Below, piece after piece: positions 19,196 through 27,104 of a stretch of DNA of 64,000 nt (the stretch's first letter is position 1; every line of letters starts with the position of its first letter). The DNA lies in NCBI RefSeq assembly GCF_004769555.1, contig NZ_RQFY01000004.1, forward strand, positions 1,240,001 to 1,304,000, written 5' to 3'. Under the pieces are notes generated by a model. That model worked only from the letters and a program-made list of their open reading frames with translations, was not told where the DNA came from and did not search any database. A program made the translations under genes and the position numbers. The stretch comes from Leptospira koniambonensis. GTDB taxonomy: Bacteria > Spirochaetota > Leptospiria > Leptospirales > Leptospiraceae.

Positions 19196-20008
19196 ATGTC
19201 TTCCATAGGAGTTGGCTTAAGAAAAGAACATTATCCATATCTAAGAAAGGGAGAGCCTGTTCGGATCTCTTGGTTCGAAGCAATCACCGAAAATTATATG
19301 GATACCCAAGGTCGTCCCTTGGAAATGTTAGAGTCAGTCCGCAAAAATTTTCCTGTGGCTTTACACGGAGTCTCCTTATCTATTCTGGGCGGTACTTTTC
19401 CTGATAAAAAATATATACAAAGATGGAAGGAGCTTATCCAAAGAATAGATCCATTTATAGTTTCTGACCATCTTTGTTGGACAGAACAATCCGGAAATTA
19501 TCTGCACGATCTTCTTCCTTTTCCATTTACAAAAGAATTTTTAGAATTTGCGATAGATAGAGCTCAACAAGTCCAAGAACTTTTAGGAAGAAAGATCTTA
19601 TTAGAAAATGTTTCCACATATTTGAGTTTTCCCCAGAGCGAAATGACTGAATGGGAATTTATCTCTGAACTTTCTAAAAGAAGCGGGTGCGGGATTTTAT
19701 TAGATATTAATAATATATATGTAAATTCCATCAATCATGGATTTTCAGCGCAAGAATATCTAAATTCTATTCCTTGGAAGAATGTGGGCCAGATCCATTT
19801 GGCAGGACATACAGATACTGGAGAATTTTTATTCGATACTCACTCTAGGCCGGTTGCCAAAGAAGTTTGGGATCTATTTTCTTCCTTTGCGGAAAAGATC
19901 CGAGGGATTCCAATCTTACTCGAATGGGACGAAGACATTCCAAGTTTTCCAGAAATGGAAGAAGAAGCACTCAAAGCAAAATCTATCTTGGGATCTCTAA
20001 TAATATGA
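19196..20008 (+). CDS. bufB: DUF692 multinuclear iron enzyme (MNIO) of bufferin type
   Basis: This TIM-barrel enzyme of the MNIO family uses clustered iron to modify cysteines in peptides. Conserved ligand-type motifs are visible: VALHGVSLSI, VSDHLCWTE, LLENVSTY, LLDINNIYVNS, IHLAGHTD, FDTHSRPV and LLEWDEDIP. I set the start at the ATG at 19196, preceded by CGGAG and giving the typical MSSIGVGLRKEH opening; an upstream in-frame start at 19142 would overlap the YHS gene. It overlaps bufC by four bases (ATGA). With its DUF2063 partner and the nearby six-Cys peptide, it most likely installs cysteine-derived heterocycles in that peptide. Confidence 0.9.
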   Translation: MSSIGVGLRKEHYPYLRKGEPVRISWFEAITENYMDTQGRPLEMLESVRKNFPVALHGVSLSILGGTFPDKKYIQRWKELIQRIDPFIVSDHLCWTEQSGNYLHDLLPFPFTKEFLEFAIDRAQQVQELLGRKILLENVSTYLSFPQSEMTEWEFISELSKRSGCGILLDINNIYVNSINHGFSAQEYLNSIPWKNVGQIHLAGHTDTGEFLFDTHSRPVAKEVWDLFSSFAEKIRGIPILLEWDEDIPSFPEMEEEALKAKSILGSLII

Positions 20009-20760
20009 ATCCAGAAGAATTCAGGAAAATTTTTTCAAGTGTACTTTTAGGAAAAGAAGAAGGTCCGCTATTGTCGGATCAGATCCTGCCCGGCGGGAAA
20101 TTAGATACTGATTCTGCAATTGCAGTCTATCAAAACGCTTATAGTGCAAGGTTTACGGATGCACTTGGAGAAAAATACGAAACAGTTTGGCGAGTCCTAG
20201 GAGACGATGACTTTTTTGAAACAGCAAAGAACTTTATTAAGGAGAATCCATCACATTCTTATAACCTATCAGATTATGGAGAAAAATTTCCCGACTTCTT
20301 GAAAGAGAATTTTCCAGAGCATCCAGTTTTGGCAGAAATCTCAGACTTTGAGTATCAAGTTTTTGAAATATTCCATCTTCCTAAAAATGAAGGAACCAAT
20401 TTGCAAAACGGTTTGCCTCAAGGAGAAGCAGAAGATCTAAAGATTAGTTTTCATTCTTCTATTTTATTTTTAGAATATTCTTATCCGGTTTATGATCTTT
20501 GGAAAACTGAAGATCAGGATAAACTTCCTGAATTTTTAAATCAAAAAAAACAATATCTCGTCCTGGGAAAAAAAGGATCAGATTTATTCGTATCGGAACT
20601 AGATGAATGGGAATGGACTTTTGGTAAAAGTTTGCAGGAAGGAAAAACTATTTTAGAGTCTTTGGAAATTGCGGGAAATCCCCCGAAAGGACTCGGATCC
20701 ATTTCAGAATTCCTCTCGGGGATGACTATAAACGGTTTAGTAATCCAAGTTAACTCTTGA
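20005..20760 (+). CDS. bufC: DUF2063 partner protein of the MNIO enzyme
   Basis: The 251-residue protein starts MNPEEFRKIFSSV at the ATG overlapping the bufB stop; a longer in-frame open stretch from 19867 is bufB read in another frame. The N-terminal half matches DUF2063 (AVYQNAYSARFTDALGEKYE, then a helical DNA-binding-like domain), and LSDYGEKFPDFL is also typical. DUF2063 proteins present the precursor peptide to the MNIO enzyme. The 3' end overlaps the convergent peptide gene by 11 bases. Confidence 0.88.
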   Translation: MNPEEFRKIFSSVLLGKEEGPLLSDQILPGGKLDTDSAIAVYQNAYSARFTDALGEKYETVWRVLGDDDFFETAKNFIKENPSHSYNLSDYGEKFPDFLKENFPEHPVLAEISDFEYQVFEIFHLPKNEGTNLQNGLPQGEAEDLKISFHSSILFLEYSYPVYDLWKTEDQDKLPEFLNQKKQYLVLGKKGSDLFVSELDEWEWTFGKSLQEGKTILESLEIAGNPPKGLGSISEFLSGMTINGLVIQVNS

Positions 20761-21007
20761 ATGTGCCTTTCTTAGAATCACATTCTTTTTTAGTAAGAGA
20801 GATCCAACCTTCTCCTTTGCAGGAATTTTTTCCAGCACAGCTATGTCCTTTTCCTCCACAGTCTCCGGTTCCCTTGCAAGAATTGATGCCGTAACATTCT
20901 CCCTTTGGCTCTTCTGTTTTTGCTTCTTTCTTTTCAGCCATAACTCCTGTGGTAAATAAACCAGTTAAAGCTGCGCCTATGATCATACTTTTTGTCAGAT
21001 CGTTCAT
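20750..21007 (-). CDS. bufA: bufferin-like six-cysteine precursor peptide
   Basis: The 85-residue protein has a signal peptide (cut near GVMA, residue 24), a short charged linker, and a glycine-rich core with six cysteines at 38, 44, 50, 57, 63 and 76. The spaced CYGINSCKG, GDC, HSCAGKNSCKGEGW pattern matches the bufferin (BufA2-like) class of copper-binding RiPPs exported to the periplasm. It is unusual that the precursor is convergent with, and overlaps, bufC rather than leading the operon. Its own candidate ECF promoter lies at 21069-21093, and an inverted repeat (21036-21060) falls in the predicted leader. No DoxX-type bufD is seen here. Confidence 0.85.
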   Translation of the reverse strand: MNDLTKSMIIGAALTGLFTTGVMAEKKEAKTEEPKGECYGINSCKGTGDCGGKGHSCAGKNSCKGEGWISLTKKECDSKKGTFKS

Positions 21008-21035
21008 GCTTTTGTTTCTCCAGACGAATTAATCT

Positions 21036-21060
21036 AGATCGAATTCGGATCATTCGATCT
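21036..21060. promoter_or_regulatory. perfect inverted repeat in the predicted bufA leader
   Basis: AGATCGAAT-N7-ATTCGATCT has 9-base perfect arms. It lies directly downstream of the predicted start point of bufA and could be a protein-binding site or a 5' UTR hairpin. The half-site GATCGAAT recurs at 19163-19170 in the YHS/bufB promoter segment. Confidence 0.55.
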
Positions 21061-21068
21061 GTTTTTAT

Positions 21069-21093
21069 TTCGTTGGATGGATTGGATGGTTAC
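21069..21093 (-). promoter_or_regulatory. candidate ECF-sigma promoter for bufA
   Basis: On the minus strand GTAACC (21093-21088), 15 bases, then CGAA (21072-21069). The start point would be near 21062, giving a leader of about 55 bases before the ATG at 21007, which has GGAG upstream. The same sequence and spacing occur before the YHS gene. Confidence 0.62.
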
Positions 21094-21168
21094 AGGGGAA
21101 AGAGAAAAGAAGAGAAAGATCGGAAATATCGGGACCTTCTCTCGAAAGTCCCGATTGAATAATATGAA

Positions 21169-21756
21169 TTATTCTGGAAGTGCTTCGCCTTCAATACGGA
21201 TAGAAACTTCTTCTCCGATCAAAAGTCCGCCTTTTTCTAAAGGTTTGTTCCAAGCGATATCAAAATCAGCTCTTTTGATCTTAGTTTCTGCTTCGAAACC
21301 TAGGTGAGTGTTTCCCCACGGGTCTTTTGCAGAACCTGCAAATTTAACATCTAAAGTAACTGGTTTAGTCACTCCTTTGATAGTTAATTCTCCTTGGATC
21401 TTTGCAACTCCACCTTTTTTAACTGTAGCTTTTTTAGCTTTGAAAGTAAGAGAAGGATGATCTTCAACATTGAAGAAATCTTTTCCTTTTAGGTGTCCGT
21501 CTCTTTTCTCATCGTTAGTGTGAATAGAAGCTGCTTTGATAGTTACGTCTAGGTCGGTAAGAGTGCCAGTAGCTTCATCGTAAGAGAATTTTCCGCTGAA
21601 GTCTTTAAAACTTCCGGATACGTTAGAAATGGTAAGGTGTTTGATCTTGAAGCCAACGCCAGTATGAGCGTTATCTAATTTGAAATTTCCAGCTTGAAGA
21701 CTGCCGAAAGTTAAAAGCACCAGAAGGCTAGGGATCAGATAAAGTTTCGTTTTCAC
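21169..21756 (-). CDS. YceI-family periplasmic protein
   Basis: The 195-residue protein has a signal peptide (LLTFGSLQA) and a YceI lipocalin-like beta barrel: KLDNAHTGVGFKIKHL, VSGSFKDFSGKF, IHTNDEKRDGHLKGKDFF, FKAKKA and GELTIKGVTKPVTLDVKF. The family binds polyprenyl or other hydrophobic ligands in the periplasm. It is downstream of no gene and stops about 75 bases before the bufA promoter, so it has its own promoter, near the dyad at 21806-21824. A connection with the bufferin locus is only positional. Confidence 0.9.
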   Translation of the reverse strand: MKTKLYLIPSLLVLLTFGSLQAGNFKLDNAHTGVGFKIKHLTISNVSGSFKDFSGKFSYDEATGTLTDLDVTIKAASIHTNDEKRDGHLKGKDFFNVEDHPSLTFKAKKATVKKGGVAKIQGELTIKGVTKPVTLDVKFAGSAKDPWGNTHLGFEAETKIKRADFDIAWNKPLEKGGLLIGEEVSIRIEGEALPE

Positions 21757-21805
21757 GAGTGAATTTCTCCTTTGAGAATGTTTGGGTTTTAGACTGATCT
21801 GCCGG

Positions 21806-21824
21806 TGTAATTATTGAAATTACA
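21806..21824. promoter_or_regulatory. dyad upstream of the yceI-like gene
   Basis: TGTAATT-N5-AATTACA is a perfect 7-base inverted repeat about 50 bases before the YceI start. Its AT-rich form resembles MarR/OhrR-type operators. No MarR gene is adjacent. Confidence 0.42.
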
Positions 21825-21926
21825 AGTAAAAATACAAAATTTATTTCGAAAAAGGGAAGGGTGGGTGTTTGTACCGGCAAGAATTCGTTTCATAAATTAG
21901 GGGGTGGGGGATGCTTGCCTTCGATC

Positions 21927-23516
21927 ATGAAAACAACTGGAATTTCAAAAGGATTCTTTCTATTTAGCGCAATTTATTTCGCGATCCTAATTTTACTAAA
22001 ACCTTGGGAGGCACTTTTTTCAGATCAGTTTTTGAAATACCACCAAGCGTATTCCATGTTCCAATCCGGTTTCAGCACCGAAAATTTGATCTATCCTTCT
22101 TTGGATCTAGATCCGACTTACAGTTATTTTCTTTGGAAAGCACCGATGGTTTTCCAGATCGGAGATAGAATGATCGGTCAATATCCGATCTTTCTCACAC
22201 TTCTAATTGCTCCATTTTTAGTTTTAGGTTGGGTTCCTATCGTTTCCATTTTGATGGGAATATTCAATCTTATCTCTGCTTATATTTTGAGAAGGTTTTG
22301 GGATCTTTCCTGGTTCTGGCTCGCATTTACTTTTTTCGGGACTTATATCTTTTTGATGGGACCCGAACTTTCGGAACATCCTCCTCTTCTTCTTTTAGAA
22401 TTATTAGGGCTCACTTTCTTTTATAAAACAGAAGATAAAATTTTGAATAAGCTGATCGGAGGTTTTGTTTTAGGACTTGGAGTTTGGTTAAGATTAGAAG
22501 TCCTGATCTTTTTTGTGATCTTCTGGGGGAGTGGTTGGATTGTTTTCGGAAAAGATTGGTGGAAAAAATCTTTTTGGTTCTCTGTATCTTTTTCAGCTAT
22601 AGTACTTCTACTTTTCTTATTTCATACATTGGATTACCAACATCCAATCGGACCTAGATATTTCCAAAATTTTAATACTGGCGAAGACCAAGGGACGGTT
22701 CTGTCCAGGGCATTCACAATCCTGATCGGGACTTATTCCATGCCAGGGCTTTTGATCTATTTACCGATACTTCTTCCTCTTCTATATTTTTTTGTGAAAA
22801 AATCCAAAGAAGGAAAGATCCAAGCTTCTTTCACTCATTTAGGGATTAGCGCGTATGTATTCATTATACTAATCGCTTTCCTAGCTCCAAACGATGGTGT
22901 TTCCAATTGGGGACCAAGATATGTAGGACTCGCATTGATCCCGTTTGTTTTGGTTTTAAAAGAAGTGACTGAAGTTTTGGGATGGAAGCTTGGAAAATCA
23001 GGCAAAAACTTAGCATTTTCTATTTTAGTAATTTATTCTTTTACAATGACCTTGGCCGGATTTGTAAATTATCAAAGAAGTTCTAAAGAGATAAGGTCAA
23101 TCCGTTCTATTTACAAGGATTCTCAAGCGTCTAGTTTATTATTCTTGGATGATGTTCTTTGCGGATCTATCGGACCTTCTTATTTCCAGAAGAGAGTATT
23201 ATGTATTCATAATGAAACTTCTGCCCAAGGAATGGATACTATAGTATCTTTTCTTTCTAAAAAACATCCTGGTGAGAAGGTGGGATTTATTTCTTATTCG
23301 GATGCTGTGGTGGAATACGCTGCAAAACTTCCTGAATCGAATAATATTTTAATGCATAAATATCGCATGAAAGTATTAGCAGAGGCGGCGATCCGTCCTG
23401 TTTGGCTGGAATTATTTGGTCATGCTTGGAAAGAGGGGGAAGTGAAAACGAAAGGTCTTTGGGAATATCGAGAATACGAAATTCCCAAAGAGATGAATGG
23501 AATATTAAGAAAATAA
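21927..23516 (+). CDS. polytopic GT-C-like glycosyltransferase or related membrane protein
   Basis: The protein has about ten to eleven hydrophobic helices, with an acidic residue in the first external loop ([12 protein letters not shown]), as in GT-C transferases that use polyprenyl-phosphate sugars, and a soluble C-terminal third. No exact family signature is certain. I chose the ATG at 21927 ([11 protein letters not shown]); an upstream GTG at 21861 or TTG at 21915 are alternatives, the latter having GGGGGA close upstream. Its 3' end overlaps a convergent DPM-synthase-like GT2 gene by 12 bases; a donor/acceptor link between them is plausible but unproven. Confidence 0.65.
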   Translation: MKTTGISKGFFLFSAIYFAILILLKPWEALFSDQFLKYHQAYSMFQSGFSTENLIYPSLDLDPTYSYFLWKAPMVFQIGDRMIGQYPIFLTLLIAPFLVLGWVPIVSILMGIFNLISAYILRRFWDLSWFWLAFTFFGTYIFLMGPELSEHPPLLLLELLGLTFFYKTEDKILNKLIGGFVLGLGVWLRLEVLIFFVIFWGSGWIVFGKDWWKKSFWFSVSFSAIVLLLFLFHTLDYQHPIGPRYFQNFNTGEDQGTVLSRAFTILIGTYSMPGLLIYLPILLPLLYFFVKKSKEGKIQASFTHLGISAYVFIILIAFLAPNDGVSNWGPRYVGLALIPFVLVLKEVTEVLGWKLGKSGKNLAFSILVIYSFTMTLAGFVNYQRSSKEIRSIRSIYKDSQASSLLFLDDVLCGSIGPSYFQKRVLCIHNETSAQGMDTIVSFLSKKHPGEKVGFISYSDAVVEYAAKLPESNNILMHKYRMKVLAEAAIRPVWLELFGHAWKEGEVKTKGLWEYREYEIPKEMNGILRK

Positions 23517-24200
23517 ATTGTATCTTAGGATACAGTAGATTGCTCTAAAGCCGTCTTTCCAACCTATCTTTTTACCTTCTGCGTAAGTGCGTCCATAGTA
23601 AGAGATCCCTACTTCGTAAACGCGAATGTCTGGGATCTTTGCAATTTTTGCAGTTATCTCAGGTTCGAATCCGAAACGATTCTCTTTAATATCGATTCCT
23701 TGGATTACTTCTCTACGGAATGCTTTATAACAAGTTTCCATATCAGTCAGATTAATGTTCGTGAACATATTGGAAAGAGTGGTAAGGAATAAATTTCCTA
23801 GACTATGCCAGTAGTAAACGACTCGATGAGGTCTTCCACCCATGAATCTGCTTCCGAAAACTACGTCTGCTTTTCCTTTGTAAATCGGATCGATCACATC
23901 TGGAATTTCAAACGGATCATATTCAAGGTCCGCGTCTTGTACGATAACTATATCACCTTTGGCAGCTTTGAATCCCGTGCGGAGTGCAGCGCCTTTTCCC
24001 TGGTTTTTCTCGTGGAATATGAGCTGGTCCACCAACTTCTTAAAAGGAGCGGTTTGTAGGAGTTCCCTCGTTCCGTCCGTGGAAAAATCGTCCACAAGGA
24101 TGATCTCTTTATCCTTGTATGGGACCTTCTTTACGGTTTCTAGAATGTTTTTGATGGTCTGTTTTTCGTTATAACAGGGAATTACAATAGAAAGTTTCAT
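23505..24200 (-). CDS. family 2 glycosyltransferase, polyprenyl-phosphate mannose/glucose synthase-like
   Basis: The 231-residue GT-A enzyme contains SIVIPCYNE (residues 4-12), [33 protein letters not shown] (DXD-type metal site) and the acceptor region [16 protein letters not shown]. This pattern matches dolichyl/polyprenyl-phosphate sugar synthases that make lipid-linked sugars at the inner membrane. No C-terminal membrane helices are present. It is the last gene of a three-gene minus-strand unit, overlapping the upstream gene by four bases. Confidence 0.85.
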   Translation of the reverse strand: MKLSIVIPCYNEKQTIKNILETVKKVPYKDKEIILVDDFSTDGTRELLQTAPFKKLVDQLIFHEKNQGKGAALRTGFKAAKGDIVIVQDADLEYDPFEIPDVIDPIYKGKADVVFGSRFMGGRPHRVVYYWHSLGNLFLTTLSNMFTNINLTDMETCYKAFRREVIQGIDIKENRFGFEPEITAKIAKIPDIRVYEVGISYYGRTYAEGKKIGWKDGFRAIYCILRYNLFS

Positions 24201-24991
24201 TTAGCGTCCAGACCGACTAAGTCGCTCATCCGGAAATCCCGGATGATATTTTCGGCTTTAACGATTATTTTTTCCAATGCGATGCCGAAAAGTAAATTCT
24301 TATACGCTTCCGAAGCTTTCGGATAGTCTCTATCGCTGACTTGTACGGTCATTCTGTCGCTGACCCTGTTTTTCTCCACACATTCTAGAGCGGTCTTTCT
24401 GAGTGCTGCGAGCGCGATACATACTTCTTTCAGAATGTTCTGGGAATCCCTTTCCATTGCGGATTGGTTCCCGTTCGCATCTAATAATGCCTTAATATGT
24501 TCTGAGATACGAAGAGAAGGCATCCCTCTTTTTGTAACTCCGACCCTTTCGATCATAGAGATACTATCTTGGAAGGCAGAATATTCAGGAGTTCCTCTGA
24601 ATATATGGATTAGGACAGGAAGGTCAGTTTCTGCAAATGCAGTCATAGCCCCGTAAAAAAATCTCATTTCCGGTCTGGCTAATGGATGGAAATCCACCTT
24701 TTGGTATTTGGAAAGTTTTTCCTCTTGTTCGTCCAGGATACGATTGATCGTTTCTCCCTTAGAGGCGTTCCTTCTTTCAGTAAGTTCTTTATGTTTAGTT
24801 TTGATCTTTTCCAGAAAGTCTACTTCGTCTTTTAGGAAATTGTCCAGATTTCCCCTATGTTTTAGGGTTTGGATATAACGATCCTCAAAACCTTTGGCGT
24901 CGAAAACTTTAGGACTTTGTTTGGACCCTTCCCGGTATTCGGTTCGGAGTTTTTCTACGATTGTTTTTATCTCTTGATCGCTAAGTGCCAT
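24197..24991 (-). CDS. conserved helical cytoplasmic protein, unknown
   Basis: The 264-residue protein has no signal or membrane helix and is mainly charged helices, with a coiled-coil-like region around residues 55-95. No domain is recognised. It overlaps the GT2 gene by four bases (ATGA) and starts 11 bases after the end of the next upstream gene, so it belongs to the same operon. A structural or regulatory role near the envelope is possible but nothing in the sequence shows it. Confidence 0.6.
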   Translation of the reverse strand: MALSDQEIKTIVEKLRTEYREGSKQSPKVFDAKGFEDRYIQTLKHRGNLDNFLKDEVDFLEKIKTKHKELTERRNASKGETINRILDEQEEKLSKYQKVDFHPLARPEMRFFYGAMTAFAETDLPVLIHIFRGTPEYSAFQDSISMIERVGVTKRGMPSLRISEHIKALLDANGNQSAMERDSQNILKEVCIALAALRKTALECVEKNRVSDRMTVQVSDRDYPKASEAYKNLLFGIALEKIIVKAENIIRDFRMSDLVGLDAK

Positions 24992-25002
24992 GCAAAAGGT
25001 TT

Positions 25003-26118
25003 CTATCCTTCGCTATCGGCCCATTTTTGCAAGGAGATAAGTAGTCCACCTATATCTTCTGAACAATATAATAAGGCGCTTCTGGCATCCTTATACATCT
25101 GTTGTTGGTTATATGCTACTTGTTTTAGGTGGTTCTCATTCTTAGTATTTAGTACGTTTAAGGCGTTCAGGACCATTTTTTTGACTTTTCTAGTCAGGTC
25201 CAAGAGAAGTTCCTGCATTTCCCAGCGGATCACTAATTTTAATTTTTCGATATCAGAAGTTTTGGACTGCAGCGCCTGTTTACGATGAGATTCGTACTTC
25301 GCTATATAATAGGTGATGGATCTAGGATAAGAAGTTAACTCTTTATGATAATTTAATATCTTATCCAACTTTTGGAAGAATTCTATATCGAATTCTCTTG
25401 CTAGGTTGCCTACTATGTTTTTGTTCTCCGATGGATCTCCAGTAGCTTCGAAAATTTTAGAATTTCGAATATTATTTAATACTGATTCGATCCTATCTTT
25501 GATCTTCTGGAATTGTTGAACGCTATCTTCGATATATTTTGTTTCTCTGTTGGAGCCAGCTTCTATATTTTCTATAAAGACCGGAATATCTTCTTTTCCA
25601 ACATTAGAAGAAAGCCCTGCATCTGATATATTCAGATCTACTTTCGAAAGATCGAATATATCATTTTGGACAGAATTCATTCTGGCCGAAAGATCTGGAC
25701 CTTCAGAAGGAGTGATATCTAATTCTTTTGGAGTGTTAGGAATATAAGCAGGTTTTTCTGAATTTGCAGAGCTTGGCTTAGTATGTTTTGTTTTTTCCGC
25801 CAGGTTTTCTACCCAGTCAGCACTTGGATGTTTTGTACTTTTAAGAAGATTGGATAATTTCTGTAAATCTAAAGGATTGGATGTAGCCTTAGGATTTACT
25901 CTACCTAATTTAGGTTTATTTGCTTCTGCTTCAGAAGCTTTTTGAAGAGTGATACGAATGATCTCCGCCTTTCTGCTTTCTTTATTAAAACGAACGGCAT
26001 AACGGTTCCCGTTCCTATCCAAATACTTGGTTCCTAATTGAGCCAAAGAAAGTTTATTAGGATCGATCTCGTCAATCGAGTTCACGATGATATAGTCTTG
26101 TGCTTGTCTTGATATCAT
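25003..26118 (-). CDS. conserved protein of unknown function, first gene of the GT2 unit
   Basis: The 371-residue protein begins MISRQAQDYIIVNSIDEID, a small beta-like domain (to about 60) with YAVRFNKESRKAEIIRI. It continues into a low-complexity linker (about 70-190) and a helical, coiled-coil-rich C-terminal region. No signal peptide or catalytic motif is seen. It lies 11 bases from the next gene in the same direction. Its domain layout resembles a scaffold; homology is not evident to me. Confidence 0.55.
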   Translation of the reverse strand: MISRQAQDYIIVNSIDEIDPNKLSLAQLGTKYLDRNGNRYAVRFNKESRKAEIIRITLQKASEAEANKPKLGRVNPKATSNPLDLQKLSNLLKSTKHPSADWVENLAEKTKHTKPSSANSEKPAYIPNTPKELDITPSEGPDLSARMNSVQNDIFDLSKVDLNISDAGLSSNVGKEDIPVFIENIEAGSNRETKYIEDSVQQFQKIKDRIESVLNNIRNSKIFEATGDPSENKNIVGNLAREFDIEFFQKLDKILNYHKELTSYPRSITYYIAKYESHRKQALQSKTSDIEKLKLVIRWEMQELLLDLTRKVKKMVLNALNVLNTKNENHLKQVAYNQQQMYKDARSALLYCSEDIGGLLISLQKWADSEG

Positions 26119-26395
26119 GCGAGGCGTCCTGGGTCTTCCTATAGGACGTATAATTAATTTCCAATCTTTCGAATTACAAAAAATAGAATAAAAATCCTTG
26201 CAAGCAAAGCAAAATTTTTCTTCAGACCTTAGTTTAGGAAATTTATTTCAGACATACCTCGTTTAAGGTAGAGGCGCGGTTTAACCTTACTGTTGGAACT
26301 TCAGCAAGGCAGTTACAAAACTAATTACTTAAGTGCGAATAACGCAATCGTCAAATTCGAAATGGTTTTTTGTATGTAGCGTTGGGTTGGGCGTA

Positions 26396-26524
26396 TCCGC
26401 CGAGACATGGGCGGATCTTCGCTTTGTTTGGCACGTCGCTCTTTCTCACGCAAAGCCGCTAAGAAGAGAAGATTTTTGAATAAGTTAAGTAAAAGGCTCT
26501 TTTCAGCTTCGCGACTTCGCGTGA
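26396..26524. repeat. imperfect inverted-repeat intergenic element
   Basis: This is part of the 590-base non-coding stretch 26119-26708. TCCGCC-N8-GGCGGA (26396-26415) is a perfect hairpin. TCACGCAAAGCCGCTAAG (26446-26463) pairs with CTTCGCGACTTCGCGTGA (26507-26524) at 15 of 18 positions. Composition differs from flanking coding sequence, and the 119-codon antisense open frame across it shows no protein-like pattern. It resembles dispersed intergenic repeats of other bacteria. The rest of the stretch shows only AT-rich spacer and a TTGACA at 26649-26654 that may serve rpsT. Confidence 0.5.
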
Positions 26525-26708
26525 CAAAAGAAAGGAATACCAATAAATCCGGCTCGAAGAGTTGCAAATAAAGTAGGCCAATACGGAAATACTCTGTCCA
26601 ACAAACCTCTCTGTGTTCTTCGTGCGGACCAAAAGATATAAAAGCTCGTTGACAGGCTGCCTGGGTACGAAAATCTGGGCTCAATCCCTGAATAGGAAGT
26701 AGAGATCC

Positions 26709-26978
26709 TTGGCGAATATTAAATCTTCAGAAAAAGATATCCGTAGAACGAAACGCAGAAATGCGGCGAATTCTCAAAACAGGAATCGCCTTAGGACCCA
26801 AGCTAAAAAGATCCTTAAAGCGCTCCAAGACGGAGAAAAAGACTCCTTAAAATCTTTGTTCGGACAATATGCATCTCTTCTGGACAAAGCTGCGAAAACC
26901 AACCTGATCCACTCTAAAAATGCTGACCGCAAAAAGAGTCGGATGGCATTGCGTATCAATCAGGCTGCAACCGCATAA
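26709..26978 (+). CDS. rpsT: 30S ribosomal protein S20
   Basis: The 89-residue basic protein, ANIKSSEKDIRRTKRRNAAN at the N-terminus, is a typical S20 that binds 16S rRNA in the small subunit body. The start codon is TTG at 26709, which is noteworthy because E. coli rpsT also starts with UUG and is autoregulated at translation. It is followed 16 bases later by the tRNA-Val gene. Confidence 0.95.
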   Translation: MANIKSSEKDIRRTKRRNAANSQNRNRLRTQAKKILKALQDGEKDSLKSLFGQYASLLDKAAKTNLIHSKNADRKKSRMALRINQAATA

Positions 26979-26994
26979 TAACCGTTTTCATAAC

Positions 26995-27067
<73 letters not shown>

Positions 27068-27104
27068 TGTTCTCATCCCAATTTAAAAAACATTCCTCGG
27101 AATC

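Noticed and set aside
19867..20004. Upstream extension of bufC to the ATG at 19867
   Set aside because: It overlaps bufB coding sequence in another frame; the ATG at 20005 in the ATGA overlap gives the family N-terminus.
26325..26684. 119-codon minus-strand open frame
   Set aside because: It runs across hairpins and repeat-like sequence, has no ribosome-binding site or domain, and its composition is unlike neighbouring genes.
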